Source: Rhodocyclaceae bacterium (GTDB lineage: Bacteria; Pseudomonadota; Gammaproteobacteria; Burkholderiales; Rhodocyclaceae). From it: DNA of 64,000 nt. The notes below the pieces were generated by a model. The model was not told the DNA's origin. It saw only the letters and a list, made by a program, of their open reading frames with translations, and ran no database searches. Shown here one piece after another: positions 31,496 to 40,834 of the stretch. A program made the position numbers and the translations under genes. Within the stretch, counting starts at the first letter, position 1. Every line of letters begins with the position of its first letter. Where the stretch lies: contig JADJEF010000003.1 of NCBI GenBank assembly GCA_016702335.1, forward strand, positions 186,001 to 250,000. The letters are read 5' to 3'.

Positions 31496-31564
31496 CGTTC
31501 GTGGGGTCGATGGCCCGGCTCCCGGCGCTTGCGGTCACCCGGCGCGGGTTGTGTTTTGAGATAA

Positions 31565-31593
31565 ATCGCCGTATCACCAGCGCCGACTTGCGG
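31565..31593 (+). repeat. 29-bp dispersed repeat immediately upstream of a permease gene
   Basis: ATCGCC + GTATCA + CCAGCGCCGACTTGCGG, an exact family match. It ends two bases before the ATG at 31596, so it occupies the whole ribosome-binding region of that gene; no AGGAG-type site is present. Confidence 0.92.
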
Positions 31594-31595
31594 AT

Positions 31596-32336
31596 ATGAG
31601 CAGCGACGACCTTCTTCTGGGCGGACTGATCCTGCTGGCTGCGCTGCTCTATGCCTCGGTCGGACACGGCGGCGCCTCAGGCTATCTGGCGGCGATGGCA
31701 TTGGTGGGCGTAGTGCCCGAGGTGATGAAGCCCACCGCGCTGGCACTCAATGTCGTGGTGGCGCTGGTGGCGACGATCAAATTTCATCGTGCCGGGGCAT
31801 TTTCCTGGCCGGTGTTCTGGCCATTTGCCCTGGGTGCGATCCCCATGGCCTATCTCGGTGGTAGCCTCACCTTGCCCGGCGCTATCTACAAGCCGCTGGT
31901 CGGGGTCGTGCTGATCTTCGCCGCCTGGCGTTCCCTGCGTACCGCTGCGCAGGCCAGCTACGAGCTGGCGGCATTACCGCCGATGGCGCTGCGACTCGGT
32001 ATTGGCGCGGCGCTGGGCTTGCTGTCGGGGCTGACCGGGGTCGGCGGCGGTATTTTCCTGAGCCCGTTGCTGATGATCTTTCGCTGGGCGCCTTTACGGA
32101 CAATCTCGGGCATCGCGTCCACGTTCATTTTGGCGAATTCCATCGCGGGGTTGCTCGGGTTGTTCACCCGCTCGCCGCAGTTCCCCTCGGCCCTGCCCTG
32201 GTGGGCACTGGCCGCCTTGATCGGCGGCTATGTCGGTGCCGAATACGGTAGTCGTCGTCTGGGCAACCCGGTCATCGCCCGCCTGCTGGCGCTGGTGCTG
32301 GGCATCGCCGGGGTAAAGATGTTGCTGGCGGTGTGA
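31596..32336 (+). CDS. TauE/SafE-type (TSUP) membrane permease
   Basis: A 246-aa integral membrane protein of the sulfite/organosulfonate exporter family. It shows about seven or eight hydrophobic helices, the paired-repeat signature (YASVGHGGASGYLAAM near the start, LLSGLTGVGGGIFLSPLLM in the second half) and a Gly-rich last helix. The transported anion is unknown; this family handles sulfite, sulfoacetate and related compounds. Its ribosome-binding region is taken up by a dispersed repeat copy, so translation may be weak or depend on the repeat. The gene stands between pdxH and a large helicase. Confidence 0.87.
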   Translation: MSSDDLLLGGLILLAALLYASVGHGGASGYLAAMALVGVVPEVMKPTALALNVVVALVATIKFHRAGAFSWPVFWPFALGAIPMAYLGGSLTLPGAIYKPLVGVVLIFAAWRSLRTAAQASYELAALPPMALRLGIGAALGLLSGLTGVGGGIFLSPLLMIFRWAPLRTISGIASTFILANSIAGLLGLFTRSPQFPSALPWWALAALIGGYVGAEYGSRRLGNPVIARLLALVLGIAGVKMLLAV

Positions 32337-32439
32337 TCAAGCGCGGCCTGTAAGCGACCATAATGCTCGGCTTCGCCAGCCACTGAGCCCTCGCCGAGAC
32401 CGCACCAGGCAAGCACGGCGTCGCCTTTGTTCCCCGCCC

Positions 32440-35400
32440 ATGACTTATTCCGATCTCCCCGCCGACCTGCGCACTGTAGCGCGTGCCATTGCCTTGCGCT
32501 GGACATGGACCACCCAGACGCACACGCTGGATATCTTGCGCGCGCTTGACGAGTCCAGCCTCATCGGCAAGCGCTTCAACGGCGAGGCCGTCAAAGCGGC
32601 CATTGGGTTGCTGCGCGGGCACCGGCTGATCGAGAATCATCCCAACCGCGACGGCCATTTTCGTTTGATCGGAGCATTGCGCTGTGTGGCTTATCGCGAG
32701 CTGCTGTCGCTGCGCAGCCCCGCCGATATTCGCAGTGCGCTGCTGGGCAATGTCTCGCCCTATGGCGACCCGCTCAAGGGCTATTCCTGGAATGTGTATG
32801 AACAAGGCGCGACCGTTTCCGTGGTGCGTTTGCTGGCCCTGCTGGGGCAGGTCGGGGAGTTGGAGCGAGTGCGCGCACTGACGCGTCATCTCGATTGGCG
32901 TGAGCTGATCGGCGAGGCGCTGCTGCAACCCTTTGATCCGGCCGACTTCGCCCAGCTCACTGCGTCGGCAGGTAACGATGTGGTGATCATCGCCATGCAG
33001 TCGCTGTGCGCGCACTGGAATGAGGCGGCCTTGCCCGTGGCGCGCTGGCTGCAGCAGCAACCGCTGGCGCTTATTCAGACGAAATTTCCCGCTGCCCGGC
33101 TCTATCTCGCCGAGTGGCTGCTGCATCGTGGCGATCATGAGCGCATGCTCAGCTACCTCGACGGCGACTCAGGTACCGCCGCGAACGCCATGCGTGCCGC
33201 CGCACTGGTGCAGATGGGGCGTTGGGCCGAAGGACAGGCGGCCTTCGAGGCGACGTTCAAGCCGCGTGCCGAGCAGGTCGGGCAAAAAAAGCGCTTGTAT
33301 GCCAGCTCGCTGGCCTGGTACTACCCACTGGCACTGATCGCCCAGCAAACGCAAAAATCGGTCACCACGGCGCGCAAGTTTGTCTTGGGCGAAAGTGGCT
33401 CGCGTACCCCGGCCCCGGACGATTTTTGGGGACGTTGGGCGCATGTATTGGGCGTACGGCTGGGCGAGCACCCGGCCGATACGCGCGCCAGCGTCCCGGC
33501 GATCGGGCGCTACCTCGAACCCGATCTTGGGGCGTTCTGGCAGTTGCTGTTGCTGGCCTGGGCGGGCAATGAGCTGGGCGAACTGGATCGCGATGGCTTG
33601 GCGCTCCAGGCCACGCGCGTCGCTGCCCGCTTGAGTGCGCTGGACATGCCTTGGCTGTCCTCACAAGCTCAGGCGGCGGGTCGTGTCATTGCCGGCAACG
33701 ATGCCCCGGCAGGGTTTTTTGTTGGTGGCGGGCAGGAGCGCTGGCGCACGGTTTTGTCGGCCTTGCAGGCGCTGGGCGAAGACGGCCCGGGTGCGGGCAC
33801 CGGCAGCAAGTCCGCGCGCGATTCAGTCCGGCTGCTCTGGGCCGTTCGCCGTTCGCGCGACGAGCGGGTTGAGGCTATTTTCCCGCTCGAACAAAAGCGT
33901 GGCGCGCGCGGCTGGAGCAAGCCCAAGGAAGTTTCGCTGGCACGTTTGGTAGGTAACGCCACGCTCGCGCCGCAAGATGCCAAGATCGTGCAGGCCGTGC
34001 GTAGCCATCGTCTGAACAAACGCGACTTCTTCGTGGATCGCGCGGCCGCCATGATCGCCCTGATCGGGCACCCGGCCGTGGTGGTCGAGCCGTATTTCGA
34101 TACCCTCGTCGACGTGGTGGCCGGTACCCCCGAGGTCGAAGTGGTGCGGGAGGCCGGGCACCAGCGCGTACGCGTCACGCCTGACCCGATGGTGCCGGAC
34201 GCGAACGCCCCCGAGTATTTCTACGACGACGCCCAGGCGCGGGAATATGCCGACATGCGCGCCGTGGTGGTGGTGCAGGATTCGCCCCAGCGCCTGCGCG
34301 TGATCCGCTTCTCACCGGCCCAGCGCCGTGCCGCGCAACTGCTTGCAGACGGCCTTGCCGTGCCCGAGACCGCACAAAGCGAATTGCAGGGTGCACTGCG
34401 GGCCCTGGCGACCCATTTTTCAGTCCATGCCGACGAAGTCGCCGCCGCGCGTGAGGTGGCTACCGAGTCACGGCTGCGTGCAGAGCTCTCGCCTGTCGGC
34501 GATGGTTTGCTGTTGCGCGTCGTGGCCGCCCCGCTCGGGCCAGAGGGCCCGCGTCTGATGCCTGGGTGCGGCCGCGAGAGCGTGGCCGCGAGCCTTGGCA
34601 GCGAGCGCCTCGGCAGCCGCCGCGATCTGGCGGAAGAGCGCGCGCACCTGGACGCACTGCTCGATCGCTTGCCCTTTCTCAGTCCGCCGCAGCGGGGCGA
34701 CAGCATTTGCGAGTGGTCGGTGGACGACCCCGAGCTGGCCTTGTCGATGGTGGAAATCTTGCCGCAGCTTCAGGGCGTCGTTGCCACCGACTGGCCTCGG
34801 GGCAAACCGGTGCGCGTGGCCAGCATCGATCTGGCGCAGTTGCAGATGAGTGTCAAATCCGGGCGCGACTGGTTCCGTCTGGGCGGCGGTGTAGCCTTGG
34901 ACGAAGGGCGTATTTTCGCCCTCGAGCAACTCCTTGCGGCCAGCGCCCAGCGCACACGCTTTATTGCGCTGGGTGACGGCCAGTATCTGGCGCTTTCGCA
35001 TGCCCTGCGCGAGCGCTTGCAGTCACTCGCCGCCGTCATCGAGAGCGACAAGGAGGGCATCAAGGCACCGCTCGCCGCTGGTGCCTGGCTGGACGACACA
35101 CTGGAGGGTATCGAGCTGGAAAGCGACGCCAGTTTCCGCGAACGTCTGGGTCGCCTTCAAGAGGCACGCGCCCTCGAGCCCGTGCTGCCCAATGGCTTGC
35201 AGGCCGAATTGCGCGCCTATCAGGAAGACGGCTACGCGTGGGCCATACGCCTGGCAGCGGCCGGCTTTGGCGCGGTGCTGGCCGACGACATGGGCCTGGG
35301 CAAAACCGTGCAGGCGATCGCGGTACTGCTCAACCGGGCGGCCGGCGGCCCGGCACTGGTCGTTGCACCGACCTCGTTGTGTGGCAACTGGAAAAGCGAA

Positions 35401-36579
35401 CTGGAGCGCTTTTCGCCCTCGCTACGCGTGAGCATCTACGGCGAAGGTGAGCGTGACGGGCTGGCGGAGGGGGCAGTCGCCGGTGACGTGATCGTGGTTT
35501 CCTACACCCTGATGCAACTGGCGGGTGACCGCTTTGCCGGGCGCACCTGGCACACGCTGATTGCCGACGAGGCGCAGGCGGTAAAGAATGCCGCGACCAA
35601 GCGCAGCCAGGCCTTGTTTGATCTGGATGCCGATTTCCGCATGGCACTCTCGGGTACGCCGGTAGAAAACCGGCTGGCCGAATTGTGGTCAGTGATGCGC
35701 TTTTGCAACCCTGGCCTGCTGGGCAGCCTGGCGCGCTTCAATGAGCGCTTTGCCGGGCCCATCGAGCGCGAGCGCGACCGCGAGGCGCAGCGCTTGTTAC
35801 GCCGGCTGATCGCGCCCTTTGTGCTGCGCCGGACCAAGGGGCAAGTCTTGCAAGAGCTGCCCCCGCGCACCGAGTTGGCGCTGGCGATTACGCCCGAGGC
35901 GGACGAACTGGCGCATTACGAGGCCCTGCGCCGCCAGGCCATCACCGAGGCCGAGCGGGCCGCCGCAACGGGCGATGGTCGCGCCAAACTCAACATTCTG
36001 GCGCAGCTGACCAAGCTGCGCCGTGCGGCGTGTGACCCACGCCTGGTGACGCCCGGCTTTGCGCCCGGGGCGAAGGTGCGTGCCTTTGCCGAGTTGGCGG
36101 CGGAGCTGACCGCCAACGGGCACAAGACGCTGGTGTTCAGCCAGTTTGTCGACTTCTTGAGCTTGCTGCGCGAGCCACTGGATGCGGCCGGCATCCGCTA
36201 TCAGTATCTGGATGGCGCGACCCCGCCCGCCGAACGCACCCGGCGTGTGGCGGCCTTTCAGGCGGGCGAGGGCGAGCTGTTTCTGATCAGCCTCAAGGCC
36301 GGCGGTTTTGGCCTGAATCTGACGGCGGCGGACTACGTGGTGATTACCGACCCGTGGTGGAACCCCGCAGCCGAAGATCAGGCCATGGGCCGCGCCCATC
36401 GCATGGGCCAGCTGCGCCCGGTGACCGTGTATCGGCTGGTGGGCAAGGGTACGCTGGAAGAGCGGATTGTCGATTTGCATCACGACAAACGGGCGTTGGC
36501 CGAGGGGGTGCTGGGCGAAGGCTCAGAAAGCACGGCGCTGCCCTCAGCCGATGAGCTGATTGCGCTGATGCGGGGATGA
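32440..36579 (+). CDS. SNF2-family DEAD/DEAH-box ATPase, 1379 aa
   Basis: A large SWI2/SNF2 helicase-like ATPase. The C-terminal third holds the motor: AELRAYQEDGYAWAIRL, Walker A ADDMGLGKTVQA, Walker B LIADEAQAVKN, ALSGTPVENRLAELWSVM, and in the second lobe KTLVFSQFVDFL, KAGGFGLNLTAADYV and MGRAHRMGQ. The first ~900 residues are a leucine/alanine-rich region without clear motifs, similar to other bacterial SNF2 proteins of this length. Such proteins may act in DNA repair, transcription or defence, and no nuclease or methylase is adjacent to decide. It begins at ATG 32440 after the TSUP gene with about 100 bp between. Confidence 0.9.
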   Translation: MTYSDLPADLRTVARAIALRWTWTTQTHTLDILRALDESSLIGKRFNGEAVKAAIGLLRGHRLIENHPNRDGHFRLIGALRCVAYRELLSLRSPADIRSALLGNVSPYGDPLKGYSWNVYEQGATVSVVRLLALLGQVGELERVRALTRHLDWRELIGEALLQPFDPADFAQLTASAGNDVVIIAMQSLCAHWNEAALPVARWLQQQPLALIQTKFPAARLYLAEWLLHRGDHERMLSYLDGDSGTAANAMRAAALVQMGRWAEGQAAFEATFKPRAEQVGQKKRLYASSLAWYYPLALIAQQTQKSVTTARKFVLGESGSRTPAPDDFWGRWAHVLGVRLGEHPADTRASVPAIGRYLEPDLGAFWQLLLLAWAGNELGELDRDGLALQATRVAARLSALDMPWLSSQAQAAGRVIAGNDAPAGFFVGGGQERWRTVLSALQALGEDGPGAGTGSKSARDSVRLLWAVRRSRDERVEAIFPLEQKRGARGWSKPKEVSLARLVGNATLAPQDAKIVQAVRSHRLNKRDFFVDRAAAMIALIGHPAVVVEPYFDTLVDVVAGTPEVEVVREAGHQRVRVTPDPMVPDANAPEYFYDDAQAREYADMRAVVVVQDSPQRLRVIRFSPAQRRAAQLLADGLAVPETAQSELQGALRALATHFSVHADEVAAAREVATESRLRAELSPVGDGLLLRVVAAPLGPEGPRLMPGCGRESVAASLGSERLGSRRDLAEERAHLDALLDRLPFLSPPQRGDSICEWSVDDPELALSMVEILPQLQGVVATDWPRGKPVRVASIDLAQLQMSVKSGRDWFRLGGGVALDEGRIFALEQLLAASAQRTRFIALGDGQYLALSHALRERLQSLAAVIESDKEGIKAPLAAGAWLDDTLEGIELESDASFRERLGRLQEARALEPVLPNGLQAELRAYQEDGYAWAIRLAAAGFGAVLADDMGLGKTVQAIAVLLNRAAGGPALVVAPTSLCGNWKSELERFSPSLRVSIYGEGERDGLAEGAVAGDVIVVSYTLMQLAGDRFAGRTWHTLIADEAQAVKNAATKRSQALFDLDADFRMALSGTPVENRLAELWSVMRFCNPGLLGSLARFNERFAGPIERERDREAQRLLRRLIAPFVLRRTKGQVLQELPPRTELALAITPEADELAHYEALRRQAITEAERAAATGDGRAKLNILAQLTKLRRAACDPRLVTPGFAPGAKVRAFAELAAELTANGHKTLVFSQFVDFLSLLREPLDAAGIRYQYLDGATPPAERTRRVAAFQAGEGELFLISLKAGGFGLNLTAADYVVITDPWWNPAAEDQAMGRAHRMGQLRPVTVYRLVGKGTLEERIVDLHHDKRALAEGVLGEGSESTALPSADELIALMRG

Positions 36580-36648
36580 GGGGCATCGCCGCTGCGGGTA
36601 TGCGGTCGGTGCGTTGCGCGCGGATGCCCCTGCTGGTGAGGGGGCGGT

Positions 36649-37512
36649 TTACTTCAGATCTTTGATGTAGGTTTCTTGCTCGATCGCGTCGAGCACCGTC
36701 TGCCGGTACTCCTCCGAGATCGGCAGGTGTGCCATCAGCTTGGCCAGCCCCACGCCTGGTAGCAGTTCGCGGATATTGGCAATGTCGGCCGGAAGTGCGG
36801 GGTTCTCCGGATGGGCGATCAGGTGCCGGGCGGTATCGAGCGCCTGGCGGGCGAGATTGGCGCGCAGACTGTCGGAGCCTTTAATGAGTTGGCCAATCAG
36901 CGGCGGCAGTTCCCAGGCCTGCACCAGCGCGAGCGACAGGAGCTTGAATGGGAAGCCGCAGACTTGCGTTTGTGCTTGCGCCGAGCGCAGGGCACGCCCC
37001 GAGCGCAGTTCGGCCAGCGCCTGCTCGGGGAGTTCCGGGGCGATGTGCCAGAGCAGGAGTTCACCAATTTCAGAGAGCAGGGCCGCCAGCGCCACTTCGT
37101 CGGGGGAAATATCGGCGTGCTGGCACGCCCAGCCGCGGGCAATGCGTTCGCCCAGGGTCGCCCGCTCGACGCAGGCGAGCAAACCAGGCAGTGCCTCGTT
37201 ACAGGCGGGCCCGTCGTTGACTGTGCGCTTCAGATCGCTGACGCCGGCTTGCAGGATGGAGGCCAGCGCGGTCGTGGTTTCCTGACCCAGGACCTGGGAG
37301 CGCCGTCCCTCGGCACGACGCAGCAGCTTCAGGGCCAGAAACGGGTCGCCATACACAATGCTCACCAGCTCTCGCGGGGCAAGGCGATCGCCTTCTGCTT
37401 CGATGATGGCGGCCAGATTCACGCGCGAATGGGGCATCACCGGCAGTTCTTTGTTGCGCAGAAACGCCATCCATTGTTCCACGCCCCAGTGCTTTTGAAA
37501 CGATGTCAGCAT
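36649..37512 (-). CDS. HDOD-domain signalling protein
   Basis: A protein of about 287 aa with features of HDOD (HD-related output) domains: PHSRVNLAAIIEAE, VYGDPFLALKLLRRAE, VALAALLSEIGELLLWHIAPE and ALVQAWELPPLI. HDOD proteins lack the catalytic HD and often regulate signalling or the cell cycle. The start at 37512 is preferred because GGAGGA lies about 9 bp upstream; an in-frame start 13 codons earlier is weaker. It converges with the SNF2 gene. Confidence 0.75.
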   Translation of the reverse strand: MLTSFQKHWGVEQWMAFLRNKELPVMPHSRVNLAAIIEAEGDRLAPRELVSIVYGDPFLALKLLRRAEGRRSQVLGQETTTALASILQAGVSDLKRTVNDGPACNEALPGLLACVERATLGERIARGWACQHADISPDEVALAALLSEIGELLLWHIAPELPEQALAELRSGRALRSAQAQTQVCGFPFKLLSLALVQAWELPPLIGQLIKGSDSLRANLARQALDTARHLIAHPENPALPADIANIRELLPGVGLAKLMAHLPISEEYRQTVLDAIEQETYIKDLK

Positions 37513-37586
37513 TACGGCTATTCCTCCGGTTGCCAGTAAGCTTAACGACAAAAGAGCGAGAAACTTGCGCCCGACTCTTCAGAAAT

Positions 37587-37844
37587 TCAGGCGGGGCGGC
37601 GGCCGCTGGCCTTGACGTTGGCGATTCGTGCCAACACGGCAAATTGACGCATGCCGGTCAAGTCGGGAAACTTCGCGGTCAGGGCGTCATACGCCTGAAC
37701 TTCGTGAATATTCGACAACCAGTTGCCATCGTTGTCCATGAAGGGAGACGCTGCATCGAAAATGCCTACAAAGGCGTCGCGCAGCGCATGGTCATTGCGC
37801 TGTTCGCCATCCAGACCGATCGTGGGCACGTTACTCAGGTTCAC
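37587..37844 (-). CDS. Conserved short hypothetical protein, 85 aa
   Basis: A small acidic protein. It has no signal peptide, membrane helix or recognisable motif. The GTG start at 37844 overlaps the TGA of the upstream GTPase gene, so it is probably translated by coupling. The composition is normal for the window. Function unknown; its reality is supported mainly by coupling and codon use. Confidence 0.55.
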   Translation of the reverse strand: MNLSNVPTIGLDGEQRNDHALRDAFVGIFDAASPFMDNDGNWLSNIHEVQAYDALTAKFPDLTGMRQFAVLARIANVKASGRRPA

Positions 37845-38770
37845 GGGTCGGCGTGGCTGGCGTTGTCGTCGCCATCGCTCGTGTGCGAGTGCGTCTGGTG
37901 TGTGGATGCGATCATGGCGGTGCGCGTTTCCGGGCTTTCCAGGGTGATGCGGCCGAGCACGCCGCTGCGGTAATCGCCGAGCAGAATGATGGATGCTTTT
38001 TCGCGATCCACTGTCAGTGCGCCGCCGCGCGTCTTGCGGCGACAGTTACGCTTGAGCGCAATCGCATCAATGACGCCAACGCCGTCCATGGCTTCGTCGG
38101 CAAAGCCGTAGCGTTGCGCAATCAGCATGGGGTAGCGCGCCAGAACCAGATCGGCGAAAAAGGCCGCGACATCTTCTTCAAGCACTGCGTTGACACCGAT
38201 GGCGTGGCTGGCGGCGAGCATGTAGCCATCGCTGTCGTGGGCAATTTTTGGCCAGAGGAGGCCTGGCGTATCGACAATCGTGGCGGTGCGGTCGATGTCC
38301 AGCGACTGCTGGCTTTTGGTGACCGCCGGCTCGTCACCCACGGCGGCGACCTTGCGCCCGAGCAGGGCATTCATGATCGTCGATTTGCCGACGTTGGGGA
38401 TGCCCATGATCATCATGCGCAGTGGCTTGAAGGTGTCGCATCGATGCGGGGCCAGCTTGCGGCATTCGGCAATGATGCGTTTTACGTCGCCCAGCTTCTT
38501 GGTCGAGATGGCGATGGCCCGCACGCCTGGTTGGCTGTTGTAGTGTGCCAGCCAGAGCGCGGTGATGTCGGGGTCGGCCAGATCGGCTTTGTTCAGCACC
38601 TTCAGGCAGGGGCGGTTGCGATGGGTGCGCAACTCGCGAATCATGGGGTTGCTGCTGGCCTCGGGGAGTCGCGCGTCAAGCACTTCGATCACCACGTCAA
38701 TCTTGGCCATGGTTTCGGCAGCCTTGCGCTTGGCCGAATTCATGTGCCCGGGAAACCACTGTATGCTCAT
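37841..38770 (-). CDS. ylqF: Ribosome biogenesis GTPase YlqF/RbgA-like
   Basis: A circularly permuted GTPase involved in large-subunit ribosome assembly. The G4 motif LNKADLAD comes before the P-loop MGIPNVGKSTIMNAL, as expected for this class, followed by the G3 motif DTPG in VDTPGLLWPK. It begins MSIQWFPGHM, the typical YlqF opening with the KxxGHM-like region. Length is 309 aa. The C-terminal tail is His/Asp/Ser-rich. Start 38770 overlaps the stop of the upstream gene (TGATG). Confidence 0.92.
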   Translation of the reverse strand: MSIQWFPGHMNSAKRKAAETMAKIDVVIEVLDARLPEASSNPMIRELRTHRNRPCLKVLNKADLADPDITALWLAHYNSQPGVRAIAISTKKLGDVKRIIAECRKLAPHRCDTFKPLRMMIMGIPNVGKSTIMNALLGRKVAAVGDEPAVTKSQQSLDIDRTATIVDTPGLLWPKIAHDSDGYMLAASHAIGVNAVLEEDVAAFFADLVLARYPMLIAQRYGFADEAMDGVGVIDAIALKRNCRRKTRGGALTVDREKASIILLGDYRSGVLGRITLESPETRTAMIASTHQTHSHTSDGDDNASHADP

Positions 38771-39537
38771 CAATGCACTACCTGCGTGGAGGAACGATTG
38801 GCCTGCTGCCAGCGGACGGCCGCCTGATTGGCCAGGGAAAACAGGGCGTGCCCCTGTTCGCGAGCCAAGGCGTGACGCAGGGAGGCGAACAGCGCTTCGG
38901 TGTGCTGCTGCGCGGGGGCTTCGAGCGCCATAGTGAGGCAGCGAATCTGAATGTGCGCCAGTGTATCCGCGACCAGTCGCCAGCCCAGTGCGGGCATGCG
39001 CCCAATGAGCGCCAGCATCAGGCTGCCCAGGGTGTTGACGAGGTGTTGGCTGTCCACTGGGTCGTCAGCCGCTGCGGCGATCAGGGCGTGCCAAAGCGCC
39101 AGATGGATATTCCGGCGTAACTCCATTTTGAAATCGATGGCATTGCCTTCGCTGGATTCCAGTGCGCTGAATTGCTGGACGAAGCGGGCTTCGTCGCGCG
39201 CATCCAACCCGGTACGCAGGTGGCCCACCAGTGCCGAAAGGCCGGGGATGGCGGTCAGAGCAAAGGCCTGCGTGTAGGCTACGCCCCACTGGTCCAGTCC
39301 GCTGATCAGCAGCGCCATACGCAGTGCCCGCCCGTCGTCGCTACCAGCGGCTCGCACCCAGTTGGCGATGCGCTTGGCGAGTTCGCCCACGGTGGCATCG
39401 AGCTCGGTGATGTCGGCTTCCAGCGTCAGGCGGAAGATTCGCGAAAAGGCGTCTTGCGCCATCTGTGCCGCCTGGCGCTGCACGTCGGCATTGGCCAGTG
39501 CGCTCAGGGTATCAGCGGGCAGCGTGGTGTCGTTCAT
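38770..39537 (-). CDS. Hypothetical protein, 255 aa
   Basis: I do not recognise this family. The protein is alanine/leucine-rich, mainly predicted helical, without signal peptide or clear membrane segments. A possible hydrophobic stretch is TLGSLMLALIGRMPALGWRL. It sits between ylqF and moeB with start and stop overlaps on both sides, so it belongs to that transcript and is very likely a real gene. Nothing in the sequence suggests an enzymatic motif. Confidence 0.72.
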   Translation of the reverse strand: MNDTTLPADTLSALANADVQRQAAQMAQDAFSRIFRLTLEADITELDATVGELAKRIANWVRAAGSDDGRALRMALLISGLDQWGVAYTQAFALTAIPGLSALVGHLRTGLDARDEARFVQQFSALESSEGNAIDFKMELRRNIHLALWHALIAAAADDPVDSQHLVNTLGSLMLALIGRMPALGWRLVADTLAHIQIRCLTMALEAPAQQHTEALFASLRHALAREQGHALFSLANQAAVRWQQANRSSTQVVH

Positions 39538-40301
39538 GTCTTGACTGGCCCCGAATCCGGGGAGCAGATGGCGCAGTCAGGATCGCGTGGCACGCGTACC
39601 TCACGCCAGGCCATGGCAAACGCATCGAGCAGCAGCAGCCTGCCGGCGAGTGAGCTGCCCGTGCCGGCAAGCAACTTGAGGGCTTCGGCGGCCTGCATGC
39701 TGCCGATGATGCCGGTGAGCGGCGCGAAAACACCGGTCACCGCGCAGCGCGTCTCCTCGACCTCGTCGCCTTCCGGAAACAGGCAGTGATAGCAGGGGCT
39801 CTCGGTTCGGCGCGGATCGAATACCGCGATCTGGCCGTCAAAGCGCACCGCCGCACCTGAAACCAGGGGCTTTTTGGCGGCGATGCAGGCGCGATTGATG
39901 GCGTGGCGTGTGGCGAAGTTGTCTGAGCAGTCGAGTACGACATCGGCTAGCGCGATTTCGCTGGCGAGCAGTGCACCTTCGAGGCGTGTCGGCAGCGGCA
40001 CCAGCCCACAGTCGGGGTTGATTGCGGCCATTGCCTGCGCGGCGGAATCCACTTTGCGCTGCCCAATTGTGGCGGTGCGGTGAATGATCTGGCGCTGCAG
40101 GTTGGTCAGATCGACATTGTCGTGGTCGGCAAAGGCGATGGTGCCCACACCGGCCGAAGTGAGGTAGAGCAGGGCGGGTGACCCCAAGCCGCCGGCCCCG
40201 ACGACGAGCGCGCGCGATGCCGCGATGCGCTCGTGGCCTTCGATGGACAGCTGCGGCAAAAGAATGTGCCTGCTGTAGCGCAGCAACTGCTCGTCGGTCA
40301 T
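39534..40301 (-). CDS. moeB: Molybdopterin-synthase adenylyltransferase / ThiF-type E1 enzyme
   Basis: Adenylates the C-terminal glycine of a MoaD/ThiS-like sulfur carrier. The 255-aa protein begins MTDEQLLRYSRHILLPQ, typical of MoeB, and has VVGAGGLGSPALLYL (ATP binding) and LDCSDNFATRHAINRAC. The zinc ligands are in CYHC and CAIC. The start at 40301 is fixed by that conserved opening. The stop overlaps the following gene. The neighbourhood (ctpA, envC, gpmA) is a common betaproteobacterial arrangement. Confidence 0.92.
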   Translation of the reverse strand: MTDEQLLRYSRHILLPQLSIEGHERIAASRALVVGAGGLGSPALLYLTSAGVGTIAFADHDNVDLTNLQRQIIHRTATIGQRKVDSAAQAMAAINPDCGLVPLPTRLEGALLASEIALADVVLDCSDNFATRHAINRACIAAKKPLVSGAAVRFDGQIAVFDPRRTESPCYHCLFPEGDEVEETRCAVTGVFAPLTGIIGSMQAAEALKLLAGTGSSLAGRLLLLDAFAMAWREVRVPRDPDCAICSPDSGPVKT

Positions 40302-40308
40302 CGGCCGG

Positions 40309-40794
40309 TCAACGGTCCTGACGCAAGTCAGGGGGGGTGTCGTCGTGGTCGCCGTGCGGGTGTTTATCCCAGGCACGGGAGTAGATTTCGTGCGACTTTT
40401 TGAGCAGCCGCTCGGGCATGCGCATGTTGCGCAGCTGAGTTTCTTCCGAGTAGTACAAGACGGCACGCCGCAGGCGAAGATAGAGCGTGTTGCTCAGGGT
40501 GAAACCTTGCTGAATCAGTGCCCTTTCCAAGCCTTGCAGGGTGTAGTTGCGCAGGTCATACATCACGCTCAGGCTGTTGGGCTTGGGGCCGAGGGCGACC
40601 TCCATGCCTTCCAGGCCCTCAAGGAGCGAGCCGGCTTGGCTCGCCTGATCGGGTGGAACCGCCGAAAACAGCAACTGACGCCTCTTCTGCGTCTCAGGCT
40701 GCGGGGCGTAGGGCGCCGGGTGATGACGCGGATGCCCCTTGCGCACCTCGTCGCGCAACTCGCGCGCCTTTTCCGGAGTCATCTTGCCCGTCAT
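40309..40794 (-). CDS. Conserved hypothetical protein, 161 aa
   Basis: A basic, soluble protein without known motifs. The middle (LEGMEVALGPKPNSLSVMYD and LERALIQQGFTLSNTLYLRL) looks like an alpha/beta fold with a metal-transport-associated or ACT-like character, but I cannot assign it. It ends 8 bp from the moeB start, so it is probably co-transcribed with it. Relatives occur next to moeB/ctpA in other betaproteobacteria as I recall; this was not checked. Confidence 0.62.
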   Translation of the reverse strand: MTGKMTPEKARELRDEVRKGHPRHHPAPYAPQPETQKRRQLLFSAVPPDQASQAGSLLEGLEGMEVALGPKPNSLSVMYDLRNYTLQGLERALIQQGFTLSNTLYLRLRRAVLYYSEETQLRNMRMPERLLKKSHEIYSRAWDKHPHGDHDDTPPDLRQDR

Positions 40795-40834
40795 GCTGGC
40801 ACTCGTCTGCGCGCGCCTGGTAGCCTGGTCGCTG

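Noticed and set aside
31520..31560. GC-rich stem after pdxH with a T-rich end
   Set aside because: The stem has a bulge and the T-run is interrupted; not listed as a terminator.
36580..36630. GGGGCATC / GATGCCCC inverted repeat between the SNF2 and HDOD genes
   Set aside because: An 8-bp stem with a 35-base loop and no T-run. It could be a weak convergent terminator, but it is not convincing.
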